Assembly: GCF_003474435.1 (NCBI RefSeq)
Contig: NZ_QRNF01000035.1
Location: 1-34,252, forward strand
DNA from: Ruminococcus sp. AF46-10NS
Lineage (GTDB): Bacteria > Bacillota > Clostridia > Lachnospirales > Lachnospiraceae
Direction: 5' to 3'
DNA length: 34,252 nucleotides
Positions 1 through 7,074 of the stretch are shown here, one piece after another. The stretch's first letter is position 1, and every line of letters starts with the position of its first letter. The notes beneath the pieces are model-generated. The model did not search any database. It was not told the origin of the DNA and worked only from the letters and a program-made list of their open reading frames with translations. A program made the translations under genes and the position numbers.

Positions 1-210
1 GGACCGGTTGGCTTGCCAAAGCCATGGCCGGGTAGCCAAGTCCGGAAGGGATAAACGCTGAAGGCATCTAAGCGTGAAGCCCCCCTCAAGATGAGATATC
101 CCATTCTTATGAAGTAAACCCCCTTGAAGACGACGAGGTAGATAGGGCAGAGGTGGAAGTGTGGTAACACATGGAGCTGACTGTTACTAATCGGGTGAGG
201 GCTTGACCAA
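1..210 (+). rRNA. 23S ribosomal RNA, 3' end (partial)
   Basis: This is the last ~210 nt of a bacterial 23S rRNA. It contains the domain VI landmarks AAGGGATAAACGCTGAAGGC and CATCTAAGCGTGAAGC, and it closes with the usual CTGACTGTTACTAATCGGG, GAGGGCTTGACC end. The 5' part lies outside the window. No 5S rRNA-like sequence and no tRNA follows before the terminator at about 295, so this operon either ends with 23S or carries its 5S elsewhere. The exact 3' end is uncertain by a few bases. Confidence 0.96.
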
Positions 211-294
211 GAAACGCAGGTTAAGAATTGATTCAAAAAGTTTGATTGACCATCAACAAGCATGTATGTAGTTTTCAAGCTACAAGGAAAGAGT

Positions 295-342
295 AAAACA
301 GGTAAGTAAACCATTTAAAATCGGTTTATTTACCTGTTTTTT
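295..342 (+). terminator. Rho-independent terminator of the rRNA operon
   Basis: An 18-bp stem (arm AAAACAGGTAAGTAAACC at 295-312, complementary arm at 323-340, one G-U pair) encloses a 10-nt loop and runs into a T run at 337-342. It lies about 85 nt after the 23S end and should end the rRNA transcript. Confidence 0.9.
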
Positions 343-380
343 ATTACTCATTTTTTCTCAAAAACCCCATAACATACATA

Positions 381-409
381 TTTACACCCATTTTTCCATG
401 TGCTACAAT
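381..409 (+). promoter_or_regulatory. Sigma-A-type promoter of the riboswitch leader
   Basis: The -35 box TTTACA (381-386) and -10 box TACAAT (404-409) are separated by 17 nt. Transcription would start at about 416, exactly where the TPP aptamer begins. This supports an independently transcribed leader rather than readthrough from the rRNA operon. Confidence 0.65.
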
Positions 410-415
410 AGGTAA

Positions 416-497
416 GACCAAGGGAGCCTGACAGGCTGAGAGGAAGCACAAGCTTCGACCTTTGAACTTGATTTGGGTAATCCCAACGTAAGGAGGA
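416..497 (+). promoter_or_regulatory. TPP (thiamine pyrophosphate) riboswitch, THI box
   Basis: The conserved THI-box core is present in order. A short AGCC/GGCT hairpin is followed by CTGAGAGG (430s-440s). Next come a GAAGC/GCTTC hairpin and the pyrophosphate-sensing arm with CCTTTGAACTTGAT, TTGGGTAATCCCAACG and TAAGGA. TPP aptamers normally control thiamine synthesis or transport genes, but none follows here. The next gene is map, which also has its own promoter candidate at 543-571. No clear P1 closing stem, terminator or RBS-sequestering hairpin was found downstream, so the expression platform may be lost or unusual. Confidence 0.85.
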
Positions 498-542
498 GAG
501 CTGTTCTGACCGGTTACTGGTATGGTGTTAAGGTTGGAATTC

Positions 543-571
543 TTACATCTTAAAGCAAGTTGTGCTATGAT
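543..571 (+). promoter_or_regulatory. Promoter candidate for map
   Basis: A -35 box TTACAT (543-548) and a -10 box TATGAT (566-571) lie 17 nt apart, about 105 nt upstream of the map start. If used, map is expressed independently of the upstream TPP riboswitch. A small hairpin (CAGATAT/ATATCTG, 602-618) lies in the resulting leader. Confidence 0.5.
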
Positions 572-676
572 AAATCAGACAGAAAAAACATTCGATTTGC
601 GGCAGATATCATATATCTGACAATATAAAAAACAAAAGAAAAAGCAGCAATACAACTGCGAAAAGGAGAAGAAAAA

Positions 677-1552
677 ATGGCTAAAAAGATTGAAAGAAAT
701 GATCCGTGCTGGTGTGGAAGCGGAAAGAAATATAAGAAATGCCATGAAGCATTTGATGAAAAGATGGAGCTCATGAAAAAGAAAGGATATGCAGTTCTTG
801 ACCATGATCTGATTAAGACCCCTGCACAGATCGAGAAGATCAAAGAGAGCTGCAAGATTAATATTGCAGTTCTTGATTATGTTGCAGAGCATATCGGAGC
901 AGGCGTGACCACACAGCAGATCGATGACTGGGTACATGAGGAAACGGTACGCCATGGAGGAATTCCGGCACCACTTAATTATGAAGGCTTTCCAAAGAGT
1001 GTGTGTACCTCTATCAATGAAGTAGTATGCCACGGAATACCGGATGAGGAGATCGTTCTGAAAGAAGGAGATATTGTCAATGTAGATGTTTCCACAATTT
1101 ATCAGGGATATTTTTCTGATTCCTCCCGTATGTTCTGCATTGGCAAAGTAAGTCCTGAGAAGGAGAAACTTGTCCGTGTAACAAAAGAATGCGTAGAGCT
1201 TGGTCTTGAACAGGTAAAACCATGGACTCCGATCGGAAATATGGGAAGTGCAGTGCACAAACATGCAGTTGAAAATGGCTACACTGTAGTCAGGGAGATC
1301 GGTGGCCACGGAGTAGGTCTTGAATTCCACGAAGATCCGTGGGTAAGCTATACATCAAAAGAAGATACCGGCGTACTTATGGTTCCGGGAATGATCTTCA
1401 CAATCGAGCCGATGGTTAATATGGGATCCGATGAGATCTATACAGACGAGATCGATGACTGGACTGTACGTACGGAAGATGGCCTTCCGTCAGCACAGTG
1501 GGAGATTATGGTACTTGTCACAGAGACAGGGCATGAGGTACTCTGCTGGTAA
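677..1552 (+). CDS. map: Methionine aminopeptidase type I with N-terminal SEC-C zinc motif
   Basis: This cytosolic metalloprotease removes the initiator methionine from nascent proteins. The 291-residue product opens with a SEC-C zinc motif (C11-W-C13 ... C22-H23), as in many clostridial MetAPs, and then has the pita-bread peptidase fold. The dinuclear metal ligands are all visible: D137 (NVDVS), D148 (SDSSRMF), H211 (GGHGVGLEFHE), E244 (TIEPMV) and E276 (WEIMVLV); H119 in CHGIPD is the usual substrate-binding His. The start is fixed by AAAAGGAGAAG 8-15 nt upstream. The gene stands alone between the riboswitch region and rplS, not in the adk-map-infA ribosomal cluster, so a second map gene elsewhere is plausible (inference). 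Confidence 0.95.
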   Translation: MAKKIERNDPCWCGSGKKYKKCHEAFDEKMELMKKKGYAVLDHDLIKTPAQIEKIKESCKINIAVLDYVAEHIGAGVTTQQIDDWVHEETVRHGGIPAPLNYEGFPKSVCTSINEVVCHGIPDEEIVLKEGDIVNVDVSTIYQGYFSDSSRMFCIGKVSPEKEKLVRVTKECVELGLEQVKPWTPIGNMGSAVHKHAVENGYTVVREIGGHGVGLEFHEDPWVSYTSKEDTGVLMVPGMIFTIEPMVNMGSDEIYTDEIDDWTVRTEDGLPSAQWEIMVLVTETGHEVLCW

Positions 1553-1573
1553 AACCCCTCGAAAATCCAGGAA

Positions 1574-1610
1574 AAAAGTTCTTGCATTGAGAACTTTTCT
1601 AGTGTATAAT
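1574..1610 (+). promoter_or_regulatory. rplS promoter overlapping a dyad
   Basis: The promoter is a near-consensus pair: TTGCAT (1582-1587), 17-nt spacer, TATAAT (1605-1610). A 9-bp dyad (AAAAGTTCT at 1574-1582, AGAACTTTT at 1590-1598) overlaps the -35 box. It could also act as a weak terminator for map, but its stem has only two G-C pairs. The transcript would have a leader of about 73 nt before rplS with a small hairpin (TGGT/ACCA). This may be an L19 autoregulatory leader, but I cannot match it confidently. Confidence 0.7.
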
Positions 1611-1690
1611 CACTTATGTTGTGAAAAAAGATGGTCCTCTGTTACCATATGGGTATTAAGAACATCCAGTATAATTAAGGAGAGAAAGAC

Positions 1691-2038
1691 ATGAACGAAA
1701 TTATTAAGAACATTGAGTCCGCTCAGCTGAAAGCTGAAGTACCGCAGTTCCGCGTAGGAGACACAGTAAGAGTACACGCACTTATCAAAGAGGGAACACG
1801 TGAGCGTGTTCAGATCTTCGAGGGTACAGTACTTAAGAGACAGGGTGGAAGCACAAGAGAGACTTTCACAGTTAGAAAGAGCTCCAACGGTGTTGGTGTT
1901 GAGAAGACATGGCCGCTTCATTCTCCACACGTAGTTAAGGTTGAAGTTATCCGTCGTGGTAAAGTACGTCGTGCTAAACTGAACTACCTGAGAGATCGTG
2001 TAGGTAAAGCAGCTAAGGTTAAAGAGCTTGTAAAATAA
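1691..2038 (+). CDS. rplS: Large ribosomal subunit protein bL19
   Basis: This 115-residue protein is the normal size for bL19, which sits at the 30S-50S interface. Family hallmarks are visible: [18 protein letters not shown] near residues 17-34, then [37 protein letters not shown] and the C-terminal [21 protein letters not shown]. The RBS AAGGAGAG lies about 7 nt upstream of the ATG. The gene has its own strong promoter and is followed by a terminator at 2047-2092, yet rplS-lepB-rbgA-rnhB is a conserved order in clostridia. Codon use is strongly biased, as expected for a highly expressed gene. Confidence 0.98.
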   Translation: MNEIIKNIESAQLKAEVPQFRVGDTVRVHALIKEGTRERVQIFEGTVLKRQGGSTRETFTVRKSSNGVGVEKTWPLHSPHVVKVEVIRRGKVRRAKLNYLRDRVGKAAKVKELVK

Positions 2039-2046
2039 TTTCATAT

Positions 2047-2092
2047 GTAAAGAGTTGGGGACAATAACATTTGCTATTGTCCCTCTTTTTAC
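2047..2092 (+). terminator. Rho-independent terminator after rplS
   Basis: The stem GGGACAATA (2058-2066) pairs with TATTGTCCC (2075-2083), and a run of T follows. Outer sequence (TGTAAAGAG against CTCTTTTTACA) can extend the hairpin. Confidence 0.85.
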
Positions 2093-2146
2093 ATCAGCAG
2101 GCATAAAATCATATCCGATATTTTCATGCTGTACAGGGGACTGAAT

Positions 2147-2755
2147 ATGAGATTAAAAGAAAAAATAAAAATTGACAGTCTGAAGGAAAACAGAACTGTA
2201 TCTGAAGCAAGGGAGAAACTTCGCGATGACAGGACACGAGGGATTGTCAAATGGATATTTGAGATCGCTGTAACCATCGTTTTTGCGATTTTGGTGGCAA
2301 TTTCCGGATTTCAGAGTGTGACGCTGCAGGAGAGTGCCATGGAACCCACTTATTCCGTAGGGGAGAAATTTTTTGTAAACAGGGCTATTTATAAATTTGG
2401 TTCTCCGAAGCGCGGTGATGTGATCGTGTTTAAGACAAGTGCTAGCGATGATGCGGCACTCCACATCCGAAGAGTGATCGGACTTCCGGGAGAGACTGTC
2501 CTTATCAAAGATGGCCAGGTATACATCAACGGAAAAGTGTACGATGAGAACGGAGCTTATGCGGACATCACCAATGCAGGGCTTGCAGAAAGCTCTATCA
2601 CACTGGAGAGTGGGGAATATTTTGTTCTGGGAGATAACCGGAACAACAGCGAGGACAGCCGTTTCAGTGATATTGGAAACATAAGCAAGAAATACATTGT
2701 AGGAAAACTGTGGTTTACAGTTTCTCCGAAGAGTAAAATTGGTTTTATAAAATAA
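2147..2755 (+). CDS. lepB: Signal peptidase I-like membrane protein with substituted catalytic dyad
   Basis: The fold is that of type I signal peptidase (S26), an extracytoplasmic membrane-anchored Ser/Lys protease. A cytoplasmic basic N-terminus is followed by one membrane segment (about residues 35-55), box B, box C (PKRGDVIVFK), box D (IGLPGETVLIKDGQVYINGK) and box E (GDNRNNSEDSR). Length is normal (202 aa). Oddly, the nucleophile position in S-M-x-P-T is Ala64 (AMEPT) and the general-base Lys before R-V-I-G-L-P-G is Arg108 (HIRRVIGLPG). Both codons (GCC, CGA) are clear. Everything else is conserved, so this looks like a folded but inactive paralogue. Inactive relatives are known: Staphylococcus SpsA and streptococcal SipA of pilus loci. 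The start at 2147 is preferred over 2126 because AGGGG sits 7 nt upstream. Confidence 0.88.
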   Translation: MRLKEKIKIDSLKENRTVSEAREKLRDDRTRGIVKWIFEIAVTIVFAILVAISGFQSVTLQESAMEPTYSVGEKFFVNRAIYKFGSPKRGDVIVFKTSASDDAALHIRRVIGLPGETVLIKDGQVYINGKVYDENGAYADITNAGLAESSITLESGEYFVLGDNRNNSEDSRFSDIGNISKKYIVGKLWFTVSPKSKIGFIK

Positions 2756-2767
2756 ATGAGGTGAATT

Positions 2768-3625
2768 ATGAACGTACAGTGGTATCCTGGACATATGACC
2801 AAAGCGAAACGTCAGATGCAGGAAGATATCAAGCTGATCGATCTGATCATTGAGCTTGTAGATGCAAGGGTTCCTCTTTCCAGCCGTAATCCGGACATTG
2901 ACGAACTCGGAAAAAACAAGGCGCGGATGATCCTTCTTAACAAGGCTGATCTTGCCGACGAGAAGCAGAGCCGCGCATGGATGGAATATTTTAAGGAAAA
3001 GGGATTTTATGCAGTCAGCATAGATTCCAGGAATAAAGGTTCCATGAAAGCTGTTTCTGCAGCTATTACAGAGGCTTGTAAAGAAAAGACCGAACGTGAC
3101 AGAAGACGTGGGATCAAGAACCGTCCGGTACGCGCCATGGTAGCTGGAATTCCAAATGTAGGTAAATCAACATTTATCAATACCTTTGCAGGAAAAGCCT
3201 GTGCAAAGACTGGAAACAAGCCGGGTGTTACAAAAGGAAAACAGTGGATCCGTCTGAACAAGAGCGTGGAGCTTTTGGATACACCAGGTATCCTTTGGCC
3301 GAAATTTGAGGATCAGGAAGTTGGTATGCGTCTTGCGTATATCGGTTCCATCAAGGACGATATCCTGAATATTGAGGAGCTTGCACTTGGACTGATCGGA
3401 TATCTGCAGGAGTTTTATCCGTCATCTCTTTCAGAGCGATATGGTCTGGAAGGAGAACAGAAGCCTCTGGATATTCTTACAGCTGTATCGAAAGCAAGAG
3501 GATGTCTTAAGAAAGGTGAAGAACTTGATTATGAAAAAGCTTCCCGTCTTTTACTGGAAGAGTTCCGTTCCGGAAAACTTGGCAGGGTAACGCTGGAGTT
3601 TTCCGGAAAGATGGAGGAAGCATAA
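2768..3625 (+). CDS. rbgA: Ribosome biogenesis GTPase RbgA (YlqF)
   Basis: RbgA is a circularly permuted GTPase that acts late in 50S subunit assembly. The G motifs appear in permuted order: G4 LLNKADLAD (about residues 57-65), then G1 GIPNVGKST (about 127-135) and G3 LLDTPGILWPK (about 171-181). KPGVTKGKQWI supplies the switch I region. The N-terminal YPGHMTKAKR is typical of the family. Length (285 aa) matches B. subtilis RbgA. It starts 12 nt after lepB with a GAGGTG ribosome binding site, and its stop overlaps the next start by one base (TAATG), so lepB-rbgA-rnhB are likely co-transcribed. Confidence 0.96.
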   Translation: MNVQWYPGHMTKAKRQMQEDIKLIDLIIELVDARVPLSSRNPDIDELGKNKARMILLNKADLADEKQSRAWMEYFKEKGFYAVSIDSRNKGSMKAVSAAITEACKEKTERDRRRGIKNRPVRAMVAGIPNVGKSTFINTFAGKACAKTGNKPGVTKGKQWIRLNKSVELLDTPGILWPKFEDQEVGMRLAYIGSIKDDILNIEELALGLIGYLQEFYPSSLSERYGLEGEQKPLDILTAVSKARGCLKKGEELDYEKASRLLLEEFRSGKLGRVTLEFSGKMEEA

Positions 3626-4380
3626 TGGAAACAATGAAAGATATCAAGGCGCGTTTTGCGTTGGCGAAGGAGGGCGAATATAACGCCCTTTTTCAGCATT
3701 ATGAAAATGACGAGAGAAGCGGCGTACAGAAGCTGATCCGGCAATACTGCAAAAAGCTTGATGCCCTGGAAAAAGAGCACGAGCGCACAGAAATCATGAA
3801 GGAATATGAACATAAATATGAGCATCTGGGTTATCTCTGTGGTATTGATGAGGTAGGAAGAGGTCCTCTTGCGGGACCTGTGGTAGCCTGTGCAGTGATA
3901 TTGCCGAAGAACTGCGATATTCTTTGGCTTAACGATTCCAAGAAGCTTACAGCGAAAAAGAGAGAAGAACTTTACGATGTGATCCTGGATGAGGCAGTTT
4001 CTGTTGGAATCGGAATGGCAAGTCCGGAAAGGATTGATGAGATCAACATCCTTCAGGCAACTTATGAGGCTATGCGCCAGGCTGTAAGCAAACTTTCTGT
4101 GCAGCCGCAGCTTCTTTTAAACGATGCTGTCACCATACCAGAAATTACCATTCCGCAGGTTCCGATCATTAAGGGCGATGCGAAAAGCGTGTCAATAGCA
4201 GCGGCAAGCATTGTGGCAAAAGTGACCAGGGACCGGATGATGGAAGAGTATGATAAGGTTATTCCTGAATATGGTTTTGCATCTAACAAAGGATATGGTT
4301 CAGCGGCGCATATTGAGGCATTGAAGAAATATGGCCCAAGTCCGATACACAGAAGAACTTTTATTACACATTTTGTATAA
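3625..4380 (+). CDS. rnhB: Ribonuclease HII
   Basis: RNase HII cuts the RNA strand of RNA-DNA hybrids and initiates removal of misincorporated ribonucleotides. The catalytic DEDD residues are visible: D75-E76 in CGIDEVGRGPLAGPVV, then the Asp in LLNDAV and the Asp in KGDAKS. The family C-terminal block YGFASNKGYGSAAH ... YGPSPIHRRTF is intact. About 70 charged, helical residues precede the catalytic domain, an extension common to clostridial and Bacillus RnhB that helps bind substrate. Translation is probably coupled to rbgA through the one-base stop/start overlap. Confidence 0.96.
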   Translation: METMKDIKARFALAKEGEYNALFQHYENDERSGVQKLIRQYCKKLDALEKEHERTEIMKEYEHKYEHLGYLCGIDEVGRGPLAGPVVACAVILPKNCDILWLNDSKKLTAKKREELYDVILDEAVSVGIGMASPERIDEINILQATYEAMRQAVSKLSVQPQLLLNDAVTIPEITIPQVPIIKGDAKSVSIAAASIVAKVTRDRMMEEYDKVIPEYGFASNKGYGSAAHIEALKKYGPSPIHRRTFITHFV

Positions 4381-4415
4381 AAACAGAATTACAGAAGATA
4401 CCCACATTAAAATAG

Positions 4416-4421
4416 AAAGGA
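4416..4421 (+). promoter_or_regulatory. Ribosome binding site that points to a CTG start for yraN
   Basis: AAAGGA lies 9 nt upstream of the CTG at 4431. An in-frame TAG sits immediately before this site, so no upstream ATG/GTG/TTG start is available. The next conventional start in frame is the TTG at 4503, which would remove conserved sequence and has no good RBS. Confidence 0.6.
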
Positions 4422-4430
4422 ATCTTTTTT

Positions 4431-4793
4431 CTGGCAGAAAACAGAAGAGCGAAAGGTGCTTATTATGAGGAAATAGCGGCGGAATTTCTGAAAAAGAAAG
4501 GCTTGCGGATCATGGAGAGAAATTTTCGCTGCAGGAACGGTGAGATCGATCTGATTGCCCGGGATGGAAGATATCTTGTATTTATAGAAGTGAAATACCG
4601 GAAGGACCGGAGAAGCGGAAGTTCTTTTGCAGCAGTGGGGAAACAAAAACAGCGGACTATCATCAAAGTCGCGCTGTTTTATCTTATCAGGAATGGATTT
4701 CAGGATGACATTCCCTGCCGTTTTGATGTGGTAGGGATTGACGGAGAAGAGATCCGGTGGATCAAAAATGCGTTTGAATACAGGCAAAGGTAA
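4431..4793 (+). CDS. yraN: YraN/UPF0102 family nuclease-like protein, probable CTG start
   Basis: YraN proteins are small, widely conserved Holliday-junction-resolvase-like proteins of unproven role. Read from CTG, the product is 120 aa, the usual family length, and begins (M)AENRRAKGAYYEEIAAEFL, which matches the typical YraN N-terminus. The nuclease-fold core follows: ERNFRCRNGEIDLIARDG and LVFIEVKYRK (the family E/D...ExK catalytic pattern). Starting at the TTG at 4503 gives only 96 aa and deletes the first helix. CTG initiation is rare, so either it is genuine or a base is miscalled. The gene lies 50 nt after rnhB in a conserved neighbourhood. Confidence 0.85.
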   Translation: MAENRRAKGAYYEEIAAEFLKKKGLRIMERNFRCRNGEIDLIARDGRYLVFIEVKYRKDRRSGSSFAAVGKQKQRTIIKVALFYLIRNGFQDDIPCRFDVVGIDGEEIRWIKNAFEYRQR

Positions 4794-4860
4794 TAATACA
4801 GATTCGTAAGGAATGGGCGCTGATATGCTCATCTTGCAAATGAAAGGGTTGGTATACAGA

Positions 4861-5706
4861 ATGGAGATTAAATGGTATAAGAACAGACAGCTGATGAACG
4901 TAAATCAGAGAGAAGGAGTTACCTGGCTTACATATCCGGCTTTTGAGTCACTTCCAGGAGTGGTGCATGGTTTCAGCACACGTCTTGGCGGCGTCAGCAA
5001 AGGTATTTATGAATCTATGAATTTGAGTTTTACAAGAGGCGATGACGAAGAAGCAGTAAGGGAAAATTACCGCAGGCTTTCCGGCGCGATGGGATTTTCC
5101 ATGGAGGATATCGTAACGTCGGATCAGACACATACCACCAATGTACGTGTAGTAACAGAAGAAGACAGAGGGAATGGTATTACGAAACCAAGACCATATA
5201 CAGATGTGGATGGAATGATCACCAATACACCGGGGCTGGTACTGGCAACTTTTTATGCAGACTGTGTGCCGCTGTTCTTCTCAGATCCGGAGAATAAGGC
5301 TGTTGGACTTTCCCATTCAGGATGGAGAGGAACTGTTGGAAAAATCGGTAAAGTAACTGTGGAAAAAATGGCAGAAGAATTTGGGACAGACCCGTCACAG
5401 CTTTATGCAGCTATCGGTCCGTCTATCTGTCAGGACTGTTATGAAGTCAGTGAAGATGTGATCGAACAGTTTAAAGAAGCTTTTGATGAAAAATACTGGG
5501 ATGTCCTTTTTTACGGGAAGCCAGATGGCAAATATCAGCTCAATCTGTGGGAGGCCAACCGCAGGATACTTCTGGATGCAGGTATAAAAGAAGAGCGGAT
5601 ATCCATGCCAGGTATCTGTACCTGCTGTAATCCGCTCTTTCTATATTCGCACAGGGCTTCTCACGGGAAGCGTGGAAACCTGGGAGCATTTATTACTTTT
5701 CGTTGA
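4861..5706 (+). CDS. pgeF: Polyphenol oxidase/laccase-domain purine nucleoside phosphorylase (PgeF/YfiH)
   Basis: YfiH/PgeF proteins are cytosolic zinc enzymes that act on purine nucleosides; E. coli PgeF has also been linked to peptidoglycan quality control. Zinc ligands are visible in SDQTHTTNV (His), ADCVPLFFSDP (Cys) and GLSHSGWRGT (His). The N-terminal HGFSTRLGGVS and the GPSICQDCYEV motif are family signatures. The start at 4861 (281 aa) is preferred for length and because AAAGGG lies about 13 nt upstream; starts at 4813 or 4825 are possible and would add 16 or 12 residues. The 3' end overlaps the convergent prs gene by 14 bp, with no terminator between them. Confidence 0.92.
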   Translation: MEIKWYKNRQLMNVNQREGVTWLTYPAFESLPGVVHGFSTRLGGVSKGIYESMNLSFTRGDDEEAVRENYRRLSGAMGFSMEDIVTSDQTHTTNVRVVTEEDRGNGITKPRPYTDVDGMITNTPGLVLATFYADCVPLFFSDPENKAVGLSHSGWRGTVGKIGKVTVEKMAEEFGTDPSQLYAAIGPSICQDCYEVSEDVIEQFKEAFDEKYWDVLFYGKPDGKYQLNLWEANRRILLDAGIKEERISMPGICTCCNPLFLYSHRASHGKRGNLGAFITFR

Positions 5707-6865
5707 CTTTCTTCATGAGATCCATGATCTTCTCGTTACTGGAACGAACTTTCTCAACAGATACATCATGGTTGATGATGTCCATGATGCTTGCAAGATA
5801 TTTGCTCATGTTGGCTTCGATGTAATATGGACGGTCAAGAAGATCAGGAACACGATAGTTAAGGTTGGTTGTGATAACTCTGTCAAGCCAGCCTTTTTCG
5901 TAGTATTCGTCGAATTTGGAAACGCCGTCTGTGAACAGACCGTAAGTGGTGCAGACAAATACACGTCCTGCCTTGCGCTCTTTCAGCTGACGGGCAACAT
6001 CCAGCATACTCTCTCCGGAAGAGATCATATCGTCGATGATGATAACATCCTTGCCTTCTACAGAGTCGCCAAGGAATTCATGAGCTACGATAGGATTCTT
6101 TCCGTTGACTACAGTGGAGTAATCGCGGCGTTTATAGAACATACCCATATCAACTCCAAGAATATTGGAAAAATATACAGCACGTGACATGGCGCCTTCA
6201 TCCGGGCTGATGATCATAAGATGGTCATTGTCAACTTTGAAATCCGGAACATTCTTAACCAGTGCCTTCAGGAACTGATAAGTCGGGAAAAAGTTGTCAA
6301 AGCCTTTTAACGGAATGGAATTCTGTACACGTGGGTCATGGGCATCGAAAGTAATGATGTTGGAAACGCCCATTGCACTTAACTCACGAAGTGCAAGTGC
6401 ACAGTCAAGAGACTCTCTCTTGGTACGTCTGTGCTGACGTCCCTCATAAAGGAATGGCATGATAACGTTGATACGGTGTGCTTTACCGGTGGCGGCAGAA
6501 ATGATTCTCTTCAGATCCTGATAGTGATCGTCCGGAGACATGTGGTTCTCATGGCCGCATACGCTGTAAGTAAGACTGTAGTTAGTTACGTCTACCATAA
6601 TGAAAAGATCTGTTCCGCGGACGGATTCCTTGATGTAACCTTTACCTTCACCGGTTCCGAAACGAGGACACTCGCAGTCTACAAGGAAAGATTTCTCTGC
6701 ATAGCCCTGAGGGATGATTGCGGACTTTTTGGCTGCTACAAGTTCTTTACGGAATTTAACCAGCTTTTTGTCAACCTCCTCGGCCAGTTCGCGGCATCCG
6801 GCAAGTGCGGCGATGCGGATCGGGGCAACAGGCATAGACTTCTCCAGCAATTCTATGTTTGGCAT
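5693..6865 (-). CDS. prs: Ribose-phosphate pyrophosphokinase, long variant
   Basis: PRPP synthetase transfers pyrophosphate from ATP to ribose 5-phosphate, giving PRPP for purine, pyrimidine, histidine and NAD synthesis. The PRPP-binding loop is clear (VIIIDDMISSGESM, residues 274-287), as are the catalytic flexible-loop region (RRTKRESL, 146-153) and FDAHDPRVQNSIP (173-185), equivalent to the family DxHxxQxxxFF block. At 390 aa it is about 70-80 residues longer than the standard enzyme, with extra N-terminal sequence and a diverged ATP-binding region, as in a Prs subfamily seen in Lachnospiraceae (from memory). The ATG at 6865 follows TAGGAGGAAT at 6 nt. A promoter candidate lies at 6909-6938. 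Confidence 0.9.
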   Translation of the reverse strand: MPNIELLEKSMPVAPIRIAALAGCRELAEEVDKKLVKFRKELVAAKKSAIIPQGYAEKSFLVDCECPRFGTGEGKGYIKESVRGTDLFIMVDVTNYSLTYSVCGHENHMSPDDHYQDLKRIISAATGKAHRINVIMPFLYEGRQHRRTKRESLDCALALRELSAMGVSNIITFDAHDPRVQNSIPLKGFDNFFPTYQFLKALVKNVPDFKVDNDHLMIISPDEGAMSRAVYFSNILGVDMGMFYKRRDYSTVVNGKNPIVAHEFLGDSVEGKDVIIIDDMISSGESMLDVARQLKERKAGRVFVCTTYGLFTDGVSKFDEYYEKGWLDRVITTNLNYRVPDLLDRPYYIEANMSKYLASIMDIINHDVSVEKVRSSNEKIMDLMKKVNEK

Positions 6866-6908
6866 AATATTCCTCCTAAGTGTATGTCATAAAAAAATTC
6901 TCAGTCTA

Positions 6909-6938
6909 TTTATAACATCAGATACACATGTCAGTCAA
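6909..6938 (-). promoter_or_regulatory. prs promoter
   Basis: On the minus strand, TTGACT (6938-6933) and TATAAA (6914-6909) are 18 nt apart, about 45 nt upstream of the prs start codon. Confidence 0.65.
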
Positions 6939-7074
6939 GGTGTTTTCTCAAAGTGTTGCTTTTTGGCTGCAAAGTTGTTATTATAATAGGTGCTATCCTC
7001 AGGTGATATTCCGCGTGCTGTTGGCTACATTGCGAACAGTAGCATTATATACGGGATAGAAAAGGGAGATAATG

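Noticed and set aside
4131..4141. Third copy of the CTGGTATGGTG motif, minus strand
   Set aside because: It lies inside rnhB where the codons (VTIPE) explain it, so it is kept only as a note to the shared-motif finding.
5672..6187. A 171-codon plus-strand frame overlapping prs
   Set aside because: It lies antisense to a clear PRPP synthetase, lacks an RBS and has no recognisable domain.
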